From Takakia lepidozioides (Eukaryota; Streptophyta; Takakiopsida; Takakiales; Takakiaceae), in assembly GCA_030704615.1 (NCBI GenBank), contig CM060732.1:62973053-63037052 (forward strand): a stretch of 64,000 bases of DNA. Reading direction: 5' to 3'. The stretch's first letter is position 1. Every line of letters begins with the position of its first letter. The notes under the pieces are model-generated. The model was not told the origin of the DNA. It ran no database searches and was given only the letters and a program-made list of their open reading frames with translations. This document shows positions 22,165-34,120 of this stretch, piece by piece. The position numbers were made by a program, and so were the translations under genes.

Positions 22165-23592
22165 GGACTCGGAAAGGCCTGCTAGCGAACGTCTTAATTG
22201 GCATCACTGGAGTAGCGCAGCATGTATTTGATCATGGGTGATTGCAGCCTACAATGTCCATTTTTTGCTGTCACAACACTGTTTTTTCCAGACATAGACT
22301 AGTGGTAAATTATCATACTCATACATGACAATGTCATCAATAAGAAAGGACTAACATATAGACGCTCATCTACATATACTTTCACATTTTTAAATCTCAT
22401 TATCAAAAATCAGAATCTCTAGATGTTAAGGACTTTTAAAAAGTCCATAAGGAATTGTCACGGTTCATAAAAAAAGACGTTATGGACTTTTTAAATATAG
22501 GAGTTAGAGCAAAGTCAAGAAAATGGACTCTCTCAAACTTGCTTTGCAGAATGAGGAATCTGGAATGAAAACTATCATTCAAAAATATGAGATTAAAAAA
22601 TAATTATGTACTATTTTGAGCCTAAAAAATAGCTATTTTTATAAAGTCCTTTATGACTAAATTCTTTTGAAATAACAAAAAAAAATCATTAGACGCATTC
22701 ATTCACCATAAATACACTGTTGAGTATGATCAAATTTCAAAAACATATTTATCAATTGATATTATCGTAATTTGAAAATCTTGGTTTTAACAGTCAATAA
22801 TAGACAGTCAAGATTGTCACCCTTTCCAACTCTGTCGCTTGTTGCCTACTCTCAAAGTACTCAGGTCTAGGATCAATAAAGTTATCAAAGTTGTAGTACT
22901 TCGGATCGCAACTATCTATAGAACTGTTAGACCTTTCAGACCTTGGCGACCACGCCTCTGTCTCTTCTAGATTAGCATAGTCATTACCGCCAGGAGGTTC
23001 CTCGGTTCTCGGAATTCGAATTGACATATGCGGCTGATACCATCCAAAATTCAATGAATAAATTGAATCTGAGGACCCAACGAAACAACAAGAGTTGGAA
23101 CGCGAGCAATAGGCTCAAGAAATGGCAATGTTGGCAAGACAACACTATCAGGTCGCACGTTGTTAGTTGTGTTAGCAACAACAAGAAAATCAGCAGGGTG
23201 AGAAACGACGAGGTTTGTCTCAACAACGAAAGCAACAACAAGAACACCAAGAAGTGGCAGTAGGGTTGGCCTCCACAATAGGATTAGCTTCAACAGTAAG
23301 TACCACAGTAATATGTAGAAATAGGCTCTCCCCCTCTCTGTGAGCTATACAAGAAAAATCACAAACTGCAGCCATCCCCTGCAACCACACCCCAACACGC
23401 AGCGTGAGAAGGCAATATCGCAACAATATGAGAAAATATGGCAATGCGAGGAGCCGCCATTGATAACACGCATTAGTGAACCACTTAGGCAGCAAGATGT
23501 AGAGAAAATCCCATGAAAAAGACCTAACTAACCCTGACAGCGCGGGCAAGAATCATCAACGCCTACGATACCCAACTTCTCTTCACCACAAA
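22165..23592. other. Unassigned DNA between element A integrase and the split LTR
   Basis: AT-rich on the left and moderately GC-rich on the right. Small minus-strand frames (22794-23054, 23051-23293) have no domain I can name. This may be degenerate internal sequence of element A. Confidence 0.35.
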
Positions 23593-23598
23593 CAAGCC

Positions 23599-23618
23599 TG
23601 AAGCATATACTTCTTTCC
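23599..23618 (-). repeat. LTR A, copy 2, piece 1 of 3
   Basis: This is the first 20 bp of the second LTR-A copy (TGAAGCATATACTTCTTTCC), cut by gypsy element B. It is preceded by CAAGCC at 23593-23598, the same six bases that follow the LTR end at 37455-37460. Confidence 0.8.
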
Positions 23619-24125
23619 TGGCATAAGACTCACCATGGGGTGGAGACCTCGAGGTGGGAGTCGTGGGGAGTCTTGGGACTCATCACGGTCCAATGGGGCC
23701 GTGGTGAGTGGGCCAAGACTCACCGCGACTCATCACCGGGAGTCGAGGGTCTTCGTGGTGGTTCGCCATAAAAAGGCATGGTTGTTTGTGAAACCCCCGC
23801 GGACAGTCACAGAAGTATATATAAGGGGAGTAGTAACCCCGAGAACGGTGCAAGCCCGTTGGTGACCAAAAACTAGTGAGTAAGCGAGCGAGCCGGAAAG
23901 CGACCAAAGAGTGGGGAGTTGTTCCGGACTGCCATCTACCAAAGGGAATTCCCACTAGGCCCAAATTGGTGGAGGGTCTTTCGGGAGATCGAAGGGGGAC
24001 CGTTATATCCCGGTGAGCAGCCGAAGCTCCAAGTTGGCCCGGCGGCCAGGTTGGGAGTCAGGCGCGCGCATCAAAGCGAGTAACCATGACTTGAAGGAGA
24101 GCTTACCGAAGTGAGGTGCGCGACA
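23619..24125 (+). repeat. 5' LTR of gypsy element B
   Basis: Begins TGGCATAAG and ends TGCGCGACA. It contains a probable TATA box (AGTATATATAAGG, about 23815-23827). Near-identical to 28369-28874. Confidence 0.93.
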
Positions 24126-24126
24126 C

Positions 24127-24140
24127 TTGGTATCAGAGCT
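24127..24140 (+). promoter_or_regulatory. Primer-binding site, initiator tRNA-Met
   Basis: TTGGTATCAGAGC follows the 5' LTR by one base. This is the standard plant primer site complementary to the 3' end of initiator tRNA-Met. Confidence 0.9.
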
Positions 24141-24180
24141 TAGAGTTCAGTACGCAATCGTCCTTGGGATTGGCCTCATC

Positions 24181-25340
24181 ATGGGGTCGGGCAAGCCAAA
24201 GCGAAAGCGGAACGGCCCAAAAGATGATGATCCTGGTGAGACCGATGGGGGCGACGTGTCACCGAGGCGGCCGTTTGAGGAAACGATGCATGTTTTGAAA
24301 ACGAGGCCGCTCAAGAGCGGGAGGAATCTGAGGAGTCGGAGCCCAAAGAATCCTTGAGAGCTCCGACAAACCAACAGATGCCTCCCATGCCGGCAGCCTT
24401 TTGGGAAGGGTTGTTGGCGCAGTTTGGCGGGACGTTGAAAGACGTGTTGAAGGCGGCTAATGCCACTTCCACTAAGGCAAAGTTTAAGGTGAAACCTAAG
24501 GAACCCGGCACCTTCGAGGGCGTCTGAAATCGGAAGGCACTCAACACCTGGCTCCTGGAGCTAGAGCAGTACTTCCGGGCGGCCAAGTTGAATGACGAGG
24601 ATCGGGTGGAAGTGGCTCCCACCTATTTGAGGGGCTATGCTCAACAATGGTGGCAGAAACGCCTTCACGACCGAGGTCCAAGCCCGGAAACCTTGAACTG
24701 GAGTGGTTCAAGGAATTGATGAAGAGACAGTTTGTGCCCCTCAACGCGTCCTGGCTTACCCGGGACAAGATGAGGAATTTGAAGCAAACAGATGACATTC
24801 GGGGATATGTCCAGGCTTTCAATGTGCTGTTGCTCGAAGTCGCGGACATGACAGAACCAGAAATGGTCTTCAACTTTGTGGCGGGATTGGCCCCATGGGC
24901 CAGACGGAAGTTGGAGGAGAAGCCACCCAAGACTTTGAACGAGGCAATTGAGAGGGCTGAATGTTTCTCGGATGTCCCTAGGGATGAAAGACAAGGCCGT
25001 ACGGAGCTGAACCACAACAAGACCCGGTGGGAAGGTGACTCCTTCCGACCGGAGAAGAAGTGTGATAGGCCACGCAGCGACAATGGCACGTGGAAATCGA
25101 AGGGAGGGTCTTCACACGTCAAGGCGGCACCCGGTGCTTCGAAAGGAAAAGCGGGTGGAGCGGCTTATGGCGGACAGAAGGCGACCTTTGATGGAGTGTG
25201 TTTCAATTACGGGGAGCCCGGGCACATGGCCAAGAAGTGCACGAAACCTCGACAATTGAACATGACTCGGGCAACCACGGAGCTGTCGGAAGATACCATC
25301 AGTCGCTTGGTGGAAGCGGTGGTCACTAGGACTTGCAAGG
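24181..25340 (+). pseudogene. gag region of element B
   Basis: It starts at ATG 24181 (MGSGKPKRKRNG). Frames shift near 24355 and 24660, so three frames are needed. The retrotransposon gag domain is visible as NTWLLELEQYFRAAKL, WWQKRLHDRG, FKELMKRQFVP and FNFVAGLAPWARRKLEE. A zinc knuckle at about 25197-25240 reads CFNYGEPGHMAKKC: the second cysteine of the usual CX2CX4HX4C is replaced by tyrosine, which should weaken RNA binding. A TGA at 24524-24526 also interrupts the middle frame. The product would form the particle that packages the element RNA. Confidence 0.85.
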
Positions 25341-27512
25341 AGCGTCGCACTCCTTCATGACGCCGGCGGCGGCGTTAAAGTTGGGACTCCTGACAAGTGA
25401 CGTGGAGGCCTCGATTGAGGTGCGTTCTGCTAAAAGAGAACCACAACTGGCGACAAGGTTGGCGTTCGATGTTCCTCTTCAACTGGGGAGTTGGGAGGGA
25501 CGTGAGAACTTCACCATCTGCGAGATCGATGGAGTGGATCTCATCTTGGGGATGACCTTTTTGAGCAAATCCGGAGCGGTCATAGATGGCCGCAAGAGAA
25601 TAGTCACACTGCCATGTGGGAATGGTGGCGAGGTCTTACGAGTGTCAGAAACGCCCAAACCCGTGGGAGGGCGAATAAACCTTCTGTCAGCAAGGGAGTG
25701 GGCCGTGGAGGAGGCACACGAGCCCCAGTTTTTGCTTTACATTAGAGAAGTGAAGGGAGAAGGCGATGGGGAGCCGAGCCCAGATTGGATCAAGGGGATT
25801 TTGGAGAAATACCAGGATGTGATGCCGGAGGATTTACCAAGCGGCTTGCCACCGCAAAGAGGAGTTGACCACAAGATTGAGGTGATACCGGGATCGGAAC
25901 CGCCTGCCAAGTCGCCCTACCGGTTGAGCCACAGAGAGTTGGTCGAGTTGAAGACTCAGCTCAAGGATCTAATGTCAAAGGGGTACATCGGCCGAGTAAG
26001 TCACCTTACGGAGCCACGGTGCTATTCACAGACAAGAAGGATGGGACGTTGTGGATGTGTGTCGATTACAAGGCTTTGAATAAGGTGACTACCAAAAACC
26101 GGTACCCTTTGCCAAGGATCGATGACCTTTTCGACCGGTTGGCAGGAGCGAAGTATTTCAGCTGAATCGACTTGCGCTCCGGCTATCATCAAATTCGGGT
26201 GGCAGAAGGAGATGAGGAGAAGACCGCATGCAGGACAAGGTATGGTTCATATGAGTTCTTGGTGATGCCTTTTGGGCTCACTAATGCACCCGCGACCTTT
26301 AGCACGTTGATGAACAGCCTTTTTCAGGAGTGGTTGGATGACTTTGTGATCGTGTACATCGACGACATCTTGGTATACTCGAAAACAAAGGAGGAGCACC
26401 TAGAGCACATCAAAAGGGTGTTCCAAAAATTGCGGGAAGGGAAGCTGTACGCCAAAGCTTCAAAGTGCGAATTCGGGGTCACGAAAGTGGAGTTCTTGGG
26501 GCATGTGATTACACAGGATAGGATCAAAATGGATGACAAAAAGGTGAGGGCGATCTTGGACTGGGAGCCTCCGACTTTGGTCCCGGGAGTGCGATCCTTT
26601 CTAGGACTCGCCTCCTATTACCGGAAGTATGTGAGAAATTTCGCCAAGATCGCGGGGCCGCTGTCGGACCTTCTGTGTAAATCCAAAGTCTGGGTATGGA
26701 ACACCTTTTGAGGCCAAGCTTTTGCTGAATTGAAGCAACGGATGGCGGACGCTCCAGTCTTGAAAATTCCCGAATTCGATTGTCCGTTCGAGATTCATAC
26801 AGATACGTCGGACTTCGCGATTGGGGGTGTACTTATGCAAGATGGACGTCCGGTGGCTTACGAAAGTAAAAAACTGAATGAAGTGGAGCGACGGTGGCTG
26901 ACGCACGAAAAAGAGATGAAGGCGGTGGTGCATTGCCTTGAGCTTTGGCGCCACTATGTTGGTTCCAACCCAGTGAAGGTGTTCACGAACAATGTCATGG
27001 TGACGTATTTTGCCACGCAGCCCAAGTTGTCCCCAAAACAACTTAGGTGGCAAGATACTTTGGCGGTGTTCGACGTGGATATCCAGTACAAACCAGGATG
27101 GAACAATGTGGTGGCCGATGCTTTAAGTAGAAAGCAGCAGCTCATGTTGGTGTACAAGGGCGAGACGATGCTCCAAAGGAAGATCCGGAAGGCTTGCCGG
27201 AAGGATGAGCTGGCGAAGTCCATGATGCAGGACTTGAGGATGGGGGTTAAATCGCAGTTCCACTTGCAAAAGGGACTGCTCCGGTATAAGCAAAAGCGTC
27301 TCTACGAGCCGAAGGGAGGGATCAGAGATAGTCTCTTGAGAGAATGCCATGATAGCCCGCTTGTGGGCCATGGCGGAGCCAAGCGCACTGTGGCACTCTT
27401 GAAGAAAGAGTATTTCTGGCCCAAACTCAGAGAGGAGGCAGAGGAGTATGTCAAGACATGCACCACATGCCAACAAAACCGGAGCGAGTACAAAAAGCAA
27501 GCGGGGCTGTAA
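25341..27512 (+). pseudogene. pol region of element B: protease, RT, RNase H, integrase zinc finger
   Basis: The protease segment (25341-25640) has GASHSF after a degenerate start of the usual DSGA motif, and later DLILGMTFL. The reverse transcriptase runs from about 25780 to 26540. A one-base shift near 25996 and a TGA at 26163-26165 break it, but [10 protein letters not shown] and the catalytic YIDD (about 26353-26364) are intact. RNase H (26740-27130) shows DTSDFAIGGVLMQDGRPVAYES and ends at VVADALSR, after another TGA at 26709-26711. The final frame ends at 27512 with the integrase H2C2 finger (CHDSPLVGH then CTTCQQNR) and a stop. No integrase catalytic core follows. Order protease-RT-RNase H-integrase identifies Ty3/gypsy. 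Confidence 0.9.
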
Positions 27513-28368
27513 ATTGGGTTAATCGTGTGTTTGCGCAGTGCCGAAATCGGGCGACTCCCATCCAAGGGGAAAGGAAACTTGCGCCTTCTTTGGGAGTTCA
27601 CGTGCTAGTGCGCACTTGGCGCGTGCGCGTACTATAACTGCGCTACCGAGGGGGTTGCCTTGTAGTGCGGGCTAACGCGAAAGCTACGTGCTTCCGTTCA
27701 CGTACCATAATTGTGTAGCCTCAGGACGAAGTCGTAGTGCGGCTTCGGTGTGTTCCCGTACCTCAGGCCAGCATTCCAAGACGGACCCAATTGTAGTGAT
27801 TGGGGCGCACGGTTGGTTCAAGGTTATCTTCCTAGTCAATGAGGGTTCGAGGTGAACCCTTGCTCAAGGTGATGCCAAAAGCGGCATCATGAGCGGTAAT
27901 GTTGTTGCAGTAAGGCGATTCGATCCTCGGGGAGGATCATTCCTTGGCCTTGAAGTAGGTCAAGAAGAGTGCACTGGGAGGAGCTTGAGAGGCTCCACCC
28001 TTGGTCGGGACTTGGAGGAAGTCGGCCGAACTAGCTAGTGGAGAGTAGAGTCAAGTGTGGGGTTTGGTTCTTTGCTATGGGACGCCATGGTGCGGAAACA
28101 AACTCCTTGATGTGGGACGCCACAACTTGGATGTTCGTTTCTACAAAATGGACAAGTCGATGAGGACATCGACTCCCTGTTGGTAGGGGTGTGAGTCGCG
28201 GGCCTTTGCCTTGAGGGCAAGGGGTCGGGACACGGGAGGAGCTGCCCCTGTGGTGGGGGCAGTAGCAGCGATAGGTACGGGGGCTGAAGCACCCTTGTGT
28301 GCCCAAGGCACTCAAGGAGGCGGAGGCGCTAACTAGGTGGAGCCCCACACACCGGGTTGCGGTGGGGG
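27513..28368. other. Non-coding interval of element B in place of integrase core
   Basis: There is no integrase motif in any frame. The segment is moderately GC-rich and ends in the purine-rich GCGGTGGGGG directly before the 3' LTR, a likely polypurine tract (about 28359-28368). Confidence 0.65.
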
Positions 28369-28874
28369 TGGCATAGGACTCACCATGGGGTGGAGACCTC
28401 GAGGTGGGAGTCGTGGGGAGTCTTGGGACTCATCACGGTCCAATGGGGCCGTGGTGAGTGGGCCAAGACTCACCGCGACTCATCACCGGGAGTCGAGGGT
28501 CTTCGTGGTGGTTCGCCATAAAAAAGCATGGTTGTTTGTGAAACCCCCGCGGACAGTCACAAAAGTATATATAAGGGGAGTAGTAACCCCGAGAACGGTG
28601 CAAGCCCGTTGGTGACCAAAAACTAGTGAGTAAGCGAGCGAGCCGGAAAGCGACCAAAGTGGGGAGTTTGTTCCGGACTGCCATCTACCAAAGGGAATTC
28701 CCACTAGGCCCAAATTGGTGGAGGGTCTTTCGGGAGATCGAAGGGGGACCGTTATGTCCCGGTGAGCAGCCGAAGCTCCAAGTTGGCCCGGCGGCCAGGT
28801 TGGGAGTCAGGCGCGCGCATCAAAGCGAGTAACCATGTCTTGAAGGGGAGCTTACCAAAGTGAGGTGCGCGACA
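28369..28874 (+). repeat. 3' LTR of gypsy element B
   Basis: Near-identical to 23619-24125; starts TGGCATAGGACTC and ends TGCGCGACA. A few substitutions and two small indels (around 28660-28670) separate the two copies. Confidence 0.93.
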
Positions 28875-29209
28875 TCTTTCTTCTCAAGAAATAAGTTTTC
28901 ACAACAAAGGGCAAGCGGGAAGAGTGGGCGATGTGCGAGAGGAGGATCAAACACAAGGATCTGACACAAAGGGGCTCTCATCCACAGCTTGTACACCAAC
29001 TTCACATATACACTAACACCCGAGTACACCACCCCTGATCTGTGTCAGGGCGCCGTCTTTATACTAAACGCCCTAGCTTCAGCTGCTTGCCGCGTGGCGA
29101 GGCGTGACAAGCCAAGCCCGCGGCGCCTTTTTATCACCCTAGATCTGATGAAGGGCCAGGATGCCGCCACTAACCTAAACTAACCCTAGCTGAAATATCA
29201 TTGTAACGG
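28875..29209 (-). repeat. LTR A, copy 2, piece 2 of 3
   Basis: Colinear with about 20212-20527 of copy 1, starting at TTCTCAAGAAATAAG and ending at CTGAAATATCATTGTAACGG. It resumes the LTR right after gypsy element B and is cut on its right by the Harbinger element. Confidence 0.88.
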
Positions 29210-29213
29210 TTTA

Positions 29214-29235
29214 GGTCCATTCGCACCAGGGGTTA
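29214..29235 (+). repeat. Left TIR of Harbinger element
   Basis: Reads GGTCCATTCGCACCAGGGGT and pairs with the right end with one single-base indel. Confidence 0.88.
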
Positions 29236-29465
29236 TCTGAGGGATTACAGCCATATATTTTTGACCTTGCTAAAGGTCTTGTTCACACTAGAGATTAGAT
29301 TTACCTCACTATTTGACATGGCAGATGAGCGGTAGGGAGACGGCCGAAGCCGGTTAGATAACCGGCCGATTAACAGCTGTTAAACGCTGTAACGGGGAGA
29401 GGGCGAGATTTAACACCTCCTCCATGGAGGTGTTAATCTCGGTCAACAATTAAAAATCGGGCAGC

Positions 29466-29812
29466 GGCCGAGAGGTTTTGCAGGTGCCATACGCTCGTGA
29501 TGGCGGGGAGAGTAGAGAGGTTCTTGTAGGGCAGGCGCTCACGATGGCATAGAGTGCAGAGGGAGAGTGGAGAGGTTCTTGCAGGACAGGGGCTCGCGAT
29601 GGCATAGAGTGCAGAGGGGATAGTGGAGAGGTTCTTGCAAGGCAGGCGCTCGGGATGGCATAGAGTGCAGAGGGAGAGTGGAGAGGTTCTTGCAGGGCAG
29701 GGGCTTGTGATGGCATAGAGTGCAGAGGGGAGAGTGGAGAGGTTCTTGCATGGCAGGCGCTTGCGATGGCGTAGAGTAGAGTGCAGAGGGGAGAGGCTCT
29801 TGCAGGCAGTGT
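29466..29812 (+). repeat. Minisatellite of about 58-61 bp units upstream of the Myb-like ORF
   Basis: About six imperfect copies of a unit containing GAGAGGTTCTTGCAGGGCAG, a GATGGCATAGAGTGCAGAGG segment and a G-rich AG spacer. It ends about 45 bp before the ATG of the Myb-like frame, so it probably lies in the promoter or leader. The minus-strand 123-codon frame here is a shadow of the repeat. Confidence 0.9.
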
Positions 29813-29856
29813 GTGTCTCATTTTTTTAATCCAGAGATTGCAAGAGAGAGTGTAGC

Positions 29857-30827
29857 ATGTCTTCCACAGACACCACAGGCACCACAGGCAGTGGTGATGG
29901 CTTTAGGGCTGGTGAGGTTGAATTGCAAAGCTCCAAGACCCCTAGAAAAAGAGCTAGAGATAGAAATTGGAGTGAGACAGAAGTGCGCATCCTGGCTACC
30001 ACTAAGCGGCAGGAATGGGAGGAGTGGAAGGGTTCTAATGCACGCGGCAAAATGAATTGCGATAAAGTCAAGTGGGAGAGGATTGTGTTGTCATTGGAGA
30101 GACAGGGTGTGCTGGGAAGGGATGCAACAAGTGGCAGAACCTCTGTAAGCATTTCAAGGATATTCGGGGCCACCAGCTTCATAGCACAGGTAATGAAAAC
30201 TACTTCACTATGACCACTGAAGAACATGGAACTGCAGGACTCCCAAAATCCTTCTCAAAGGATCTTTTTGAGGACATGTCTTTTCTATCAGAGCGAGCTT
30301 GCAATGCTCCAAAGGCGACCTCATCAAGCATGAGGGTACCACTGGTACCAATTCAGCAGCATGTAGATATCAACCCAATTGATGATGTCGGTGCTGGCCC
30401 TTTAGTAGCCAATAATTTGGGTTCAGCAAGTCTAGCCTCAAAAAGCCAATATGAGTCACCTGTTCCTCGGGGTCGACCTCCCATGCCAGGGCGGGAGAGG
30501 TACACCAATTCTTCCCCTACCCCATTCAACAACGCAACCTGCAAGAAAAAGAAGGGTGTTGTGACCACTGATTTCCTCAAGGCCTTGAAGGAGGGAAATG
30601 AAGTCCTTTCCAAAAGCATGGAAGAGGATAGAAAAGAGAGGATGGAGGGATTTGGCAAGACTCTTACCCTTCAAACTGAGATGTTCAACTTTGAGAAGCA
30701 AAAGGCCCAAGTGGCATTTGAAGCACAACAGGTAGCTTCTAGCAATCAAAGCAGCATGGTTTCCCATTTTGGAAAACTGGTTGAGCACTTTGGGAAAATG
30801 GTAGAAAAGAAGGATGGTGCAGCTTAA
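29857..30827 (+). pseudogene. Harbinger Myb/SANT-like accessory protein, one frameshift
   Basis: The first frame from ATG 29857 contains the Myb-like block RDRNWSETEVRILATTKRQEW and KVKWERI. Near 30110-30130 the register moves by one base, and the second frame continues with CNKWQNLCKHFKDIRGHQL, GNENYFTM and, near the C-terminus, a charged helical region (FLKALKEGNEVLSKSMEEDRKERMEG in pieces) ending at 30827. The combined length is about 320 residues. In PIF/Harbinger elements this protein binds subterminal sites and brings the transposase to the ends and the nucleus. A very short intron cannot be excluded as the cause of the register change, but no good splice sites are obvious. Confidence 0.8.
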
Positions 30828-33390
30828 GGGCATAGCCATGATCATTACAAGTTCCCTAGTTTCTCCTAGTTTCTCCTTCAGCTCATCTTGAATGAGCTCC
30901 AAGTTAGTTTCTCTCAAGAAGCATTTTAGCTGTTGATTAGAGGTTTTGGTAGTCCTCCTTTGATTGCAGCTAAGTCCTGCAGGGAATTCCACACAACATC
31001 TCTGACCACAAAGCACCTATTGAGCAAAGTAAAGTAGGTTGCTTTTGTAGTGGTGGTGTAAGTGTGTGGCCTTTAGTGGCAGCCATGACAATTCTAGTGT
31101 ATTTGTGTAGTAATGGATACAGCTTTTGAGCAGAGCAGTAGTTAGTAGTTTCAAGGATGGGTACAACATATGCATTCAACGTTCAGGTGTAGTTTCTTGC
31201 TGTGAAGGCAACTGCTTCACATATTGATGTGCCTGAGGACAACTTCTTAATGTGATGACGATTTTGTTTCCTGGTATGCTTGTCCCAGTGTATAGTTGTT
31301 CTGTAAAACAACATTTTTTGAATTTTGATTGCTGCAAGATTTGGATATAGCAGCATGATAATTGATTGAAAGCTCCTCAGGAGCATATGAGATGGTTGTA
31401 GCGCCATACAGTACAAGAGTAATTTTTTGCCTTCGATCATAGCAGTAATTGGCAATGGTGTGTTAGAGTGGAGCAAATTATTCACAAAGTCTGGAGTGTT
31501 GAAGTGCTATGTGCGGGCATGTCGGCCCTTGGAGGGGGCAGGTGGATGTATGCTGCTATCTGGGGGGTTGATTTTGGGTTTGAAACTGATCTGGGTAAAA
31601 CTCGAGATATGGGTTGCTGGTGGAGATGTTAGATTGTGATGGGTACACGATTGCTTGATGTCAGGCCTGAGTGGGAGGCGGTGTTTGCACATTGTATCTT
31701 GTAGTGGCGTGGTGGGTCCATTAATGGGGCAGTGGAGTTCATGGCCAGAGCCTGAGTTTACCCAGGTCAGGCCCAATATGTTTCTGATTTTGCTAGCATA
31801 GTGGCAGGCCTGGTCTGGAAAGGATATCATGCTGCAATCACCAGATAGTAGGATCAGTGGGAAGCAGTTGATGGCATTAGCTCAAGGTAGGAATAACCAT
31901 GTTTATCCTTGGGAGTCCTTGACTGGGACTATGTTAGAGTTTGAAGTGCACTCATCAAAATGACTGTGGTGGTGTCATTTCAAGATTACAGACTCCCGAC
32001 CAGAAAATGGGTGACAAGCAGTCTTCATAATCAGCCTCCTTGGATCTTCAGAATCACAGCCCATGTGGAAAGATGCTAACACAAAATCACATGCCCCCAG
32101 ATCACATGCTTTGAATTCAGACCTATACATTAGATGGCCTCGCACTTGCTATCTCAGCCCAAGCCTCTTGGTATGCTGTCCATCAAACTTCAGATTGCAC
32201 TGAACTCTTTGTGAATGTACCACCAATTTCTGGTTGATTCACATTCAAAGAGACCTACGTGATCAGCCTCCTTGGAGCTTGATGTAACGTTGTGCATAGT
32301 TCATGACAGAATCCTAGCCCATGTGGCAACACGACAAGTTGTCGACTTGATGTATCTGTGGTAGTGATATAACATAAGGTGAACATGCAGGTTCCACAGC
32401 ATTTAAAGAAGCATGACATCAACATGAGAGCCAGAGGCAGCAGATACTCATGTCTTGGAAAAAATCTTTGGAGGTCAGGTTGGGTTTGTGGTCCATGTCA
32501 GAACACTGGCCAAATGAGCACATCTATGTTGTTCTATATTAATACAAATGTTTCCGCACGTTTGGTGTGTCTCCTCATAATCTCCAGCATGCCCCAACTG
32601 GACAACGCTCCCCAGAAGTTGAATGAATTTGTGCACGGGAATACGTAGCAGCTGGATGTAGTAAACATTACCGGCTGAGCCAACTGCAAGTTGGGATCTG
32701 CCTTGGCAAAGTTGGTTTTCACTGGAAGGCCTGCCAGCCAAGATGACACAGTACCAACAGTCTCGTCGTCACCCTGTTTTCAGTAAATGACATGGTTGTA
32801 ACACATACAACCCACCATTACTGGCAGGAAACAAGCAGAACATAAAAACCCTTCCTTATCTCACATTGCAATGAAAAGGGAATCAGTAGGCCTCCAGCAA
32901 GTCAACCATAAAGAGCAAACAACATGACTGACGATAGATGGAAAACTATAGTAGTGTATTTGCAGGAAGACTGGATGGCTATGCCCTACACACCCTGGCA
33001 GGAACCAAAATGGTGGGTGACAGCTCTACTTGCATGTTCACCTCACTGGTAATCCCTGGGGCAGATACCTGCATAGATGGTTTTCAGATATGCTTGTGAG
33101 AACTAAGTGGATGGATATTGGACCTTTCAGCAACCAGCCCCTCCCACATAGAAATTTAGCTCCACATTGCCATGGATTCTACAAGCACCAATCAAGGCCC
33201 CCCACATTGAGGCACTGTGAAATTACCACTAGTACCTCAACAACCCATCTATTGAAAACCTTGCTTCATGGATGTCAAACCCCACAATTTTTGAACATTT
33301 TTCATGATGCTAGAATGTTGATCACCAACATGTTGAAATTGTTGTGCAGGGTGCTGGGGAGCTAACTTTGCAGACTTGCGGTTTCTTCAT
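30828..33390. other. Harbinger interior without recognised coding sequence
   Basis: Small frames on both strands (for example 31427-31639, 32379-32648, 33030-33365 plus) lack family motifs. I see no further inverted or tandem repeat. Confidence 0.4.
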
Positions 33391-33738
33391 TCATGTATTA
33401 ATGACGTGGTTGCATAATATCTCCCGCAAAGCTGCACCAACTATGTGGCCTCTTTCCACAGCTGGTTCTTGACTGTGGGCAACATTGTCTCGCTCCCTGA
33501 TGGCTGCAAAAGCATCCATTTCATTGTAGATGTCCTTGAAATCAATCTCCTTGAAATCGACCAAGATGTTGTACAAGATGCAACAGGCATGGACCACTTG
33601 TGGCAGAAAATCAAGGTCGAGCTCGCTCCTCCAACCCACCTCTTTGAATGCTTGCTTCAATGTGTGGAACTGGCTTTCAAGCTTGAGGTGATGGCTACTG
33701 CCAAACTTTAGTTTAATGGTTGCGGAAAGAAATATCAT
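33391..33738 (-). pseudogene. Inverted fragment of HARBI1-type transposase C-terminus
   Basis: The minus-strand frame contains FHTLKQAFKEVGWRSELDL and FLPQVVHACCILYNIL, the C-terminal block of HARBI1-like transposases (normally LP-x-x-x-ACCxLHN). A tail with AALREILCNHV follows. The main transposase of this element is on the plus strand and loses its frame before this block, so this is either its displaced, inverted C-terminus or part of a second transposon. The catalytic core is absent. Confidence 0.75.
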
Positions 33739-34120
33739 GCATCACATTTGAATGGCCAAAAGAGGGAGGGAGAGAGAATTCTCTTTTTTGGTTGATAGTG
33801 GGGTTTTTCCCCTGGACTCCATGAGTGTCTCTGATTGCTAATGTAGGGGTTCACTACAGGTTCGCTATATGCCAGTACAAAGCATTTTACCTGGGGAAGG
33901 TTTGTTTTTGCTGTCAACAAGGAAAGGTTGACCTCACAGTTTAGATGTTCCAGTCTTGGAGTGAGCTGCCACTTAGGCAATATGTGATCCCTTTAGCCAA
34001 GTCATGCCTGCCTTTTAGTTTTATGAGCAATCTGAAAAAGGCCTCCTATTGCAGGTTTTATAGTGGCAGTGTTTTTTGGGCTTTCTTCCTTTTTGCCCAA
34101 TCAAGGGGGTGATTTGAACG

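Larger units (their letters stand above)
23619..28874 (+). mobile_element. Ty3/gypsy element B, full LTR pair, lacks integrase core
   Basis: The 5256-bp element has a 507-bp 5' LTR and a 506-bp 3' LTR that differ at roughly eight positions plus small indels, so the insertion is young. It starts TGGCATAAGACTC and its LTRs end GCGACA. It was inserted into LTR-A copy 2: the flanks (TCTTTCC left, TCTTTCT right) are a near-perfect target duplication. Internal order is primer-binding site, gag, protease, reverse transcriptase, RNase H and integrase zinc finger, then 856 bp without coding capacity where the integrase core should be. Several frameshifts and two TGA stops interrupt the polyprotein. 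It could move only with help from an intact relative. Confidence 0.93.

Noticed and set aside
23635-23964. Frames on both strands inside the element B LTR
   Set aside because: They repeat in both LTRs and overlap the promoter region; they are shadows.
29450-29821. 123-codon minus-strand repetitive frame
   Set aside because: Its repeats are just the translated minisatellite.
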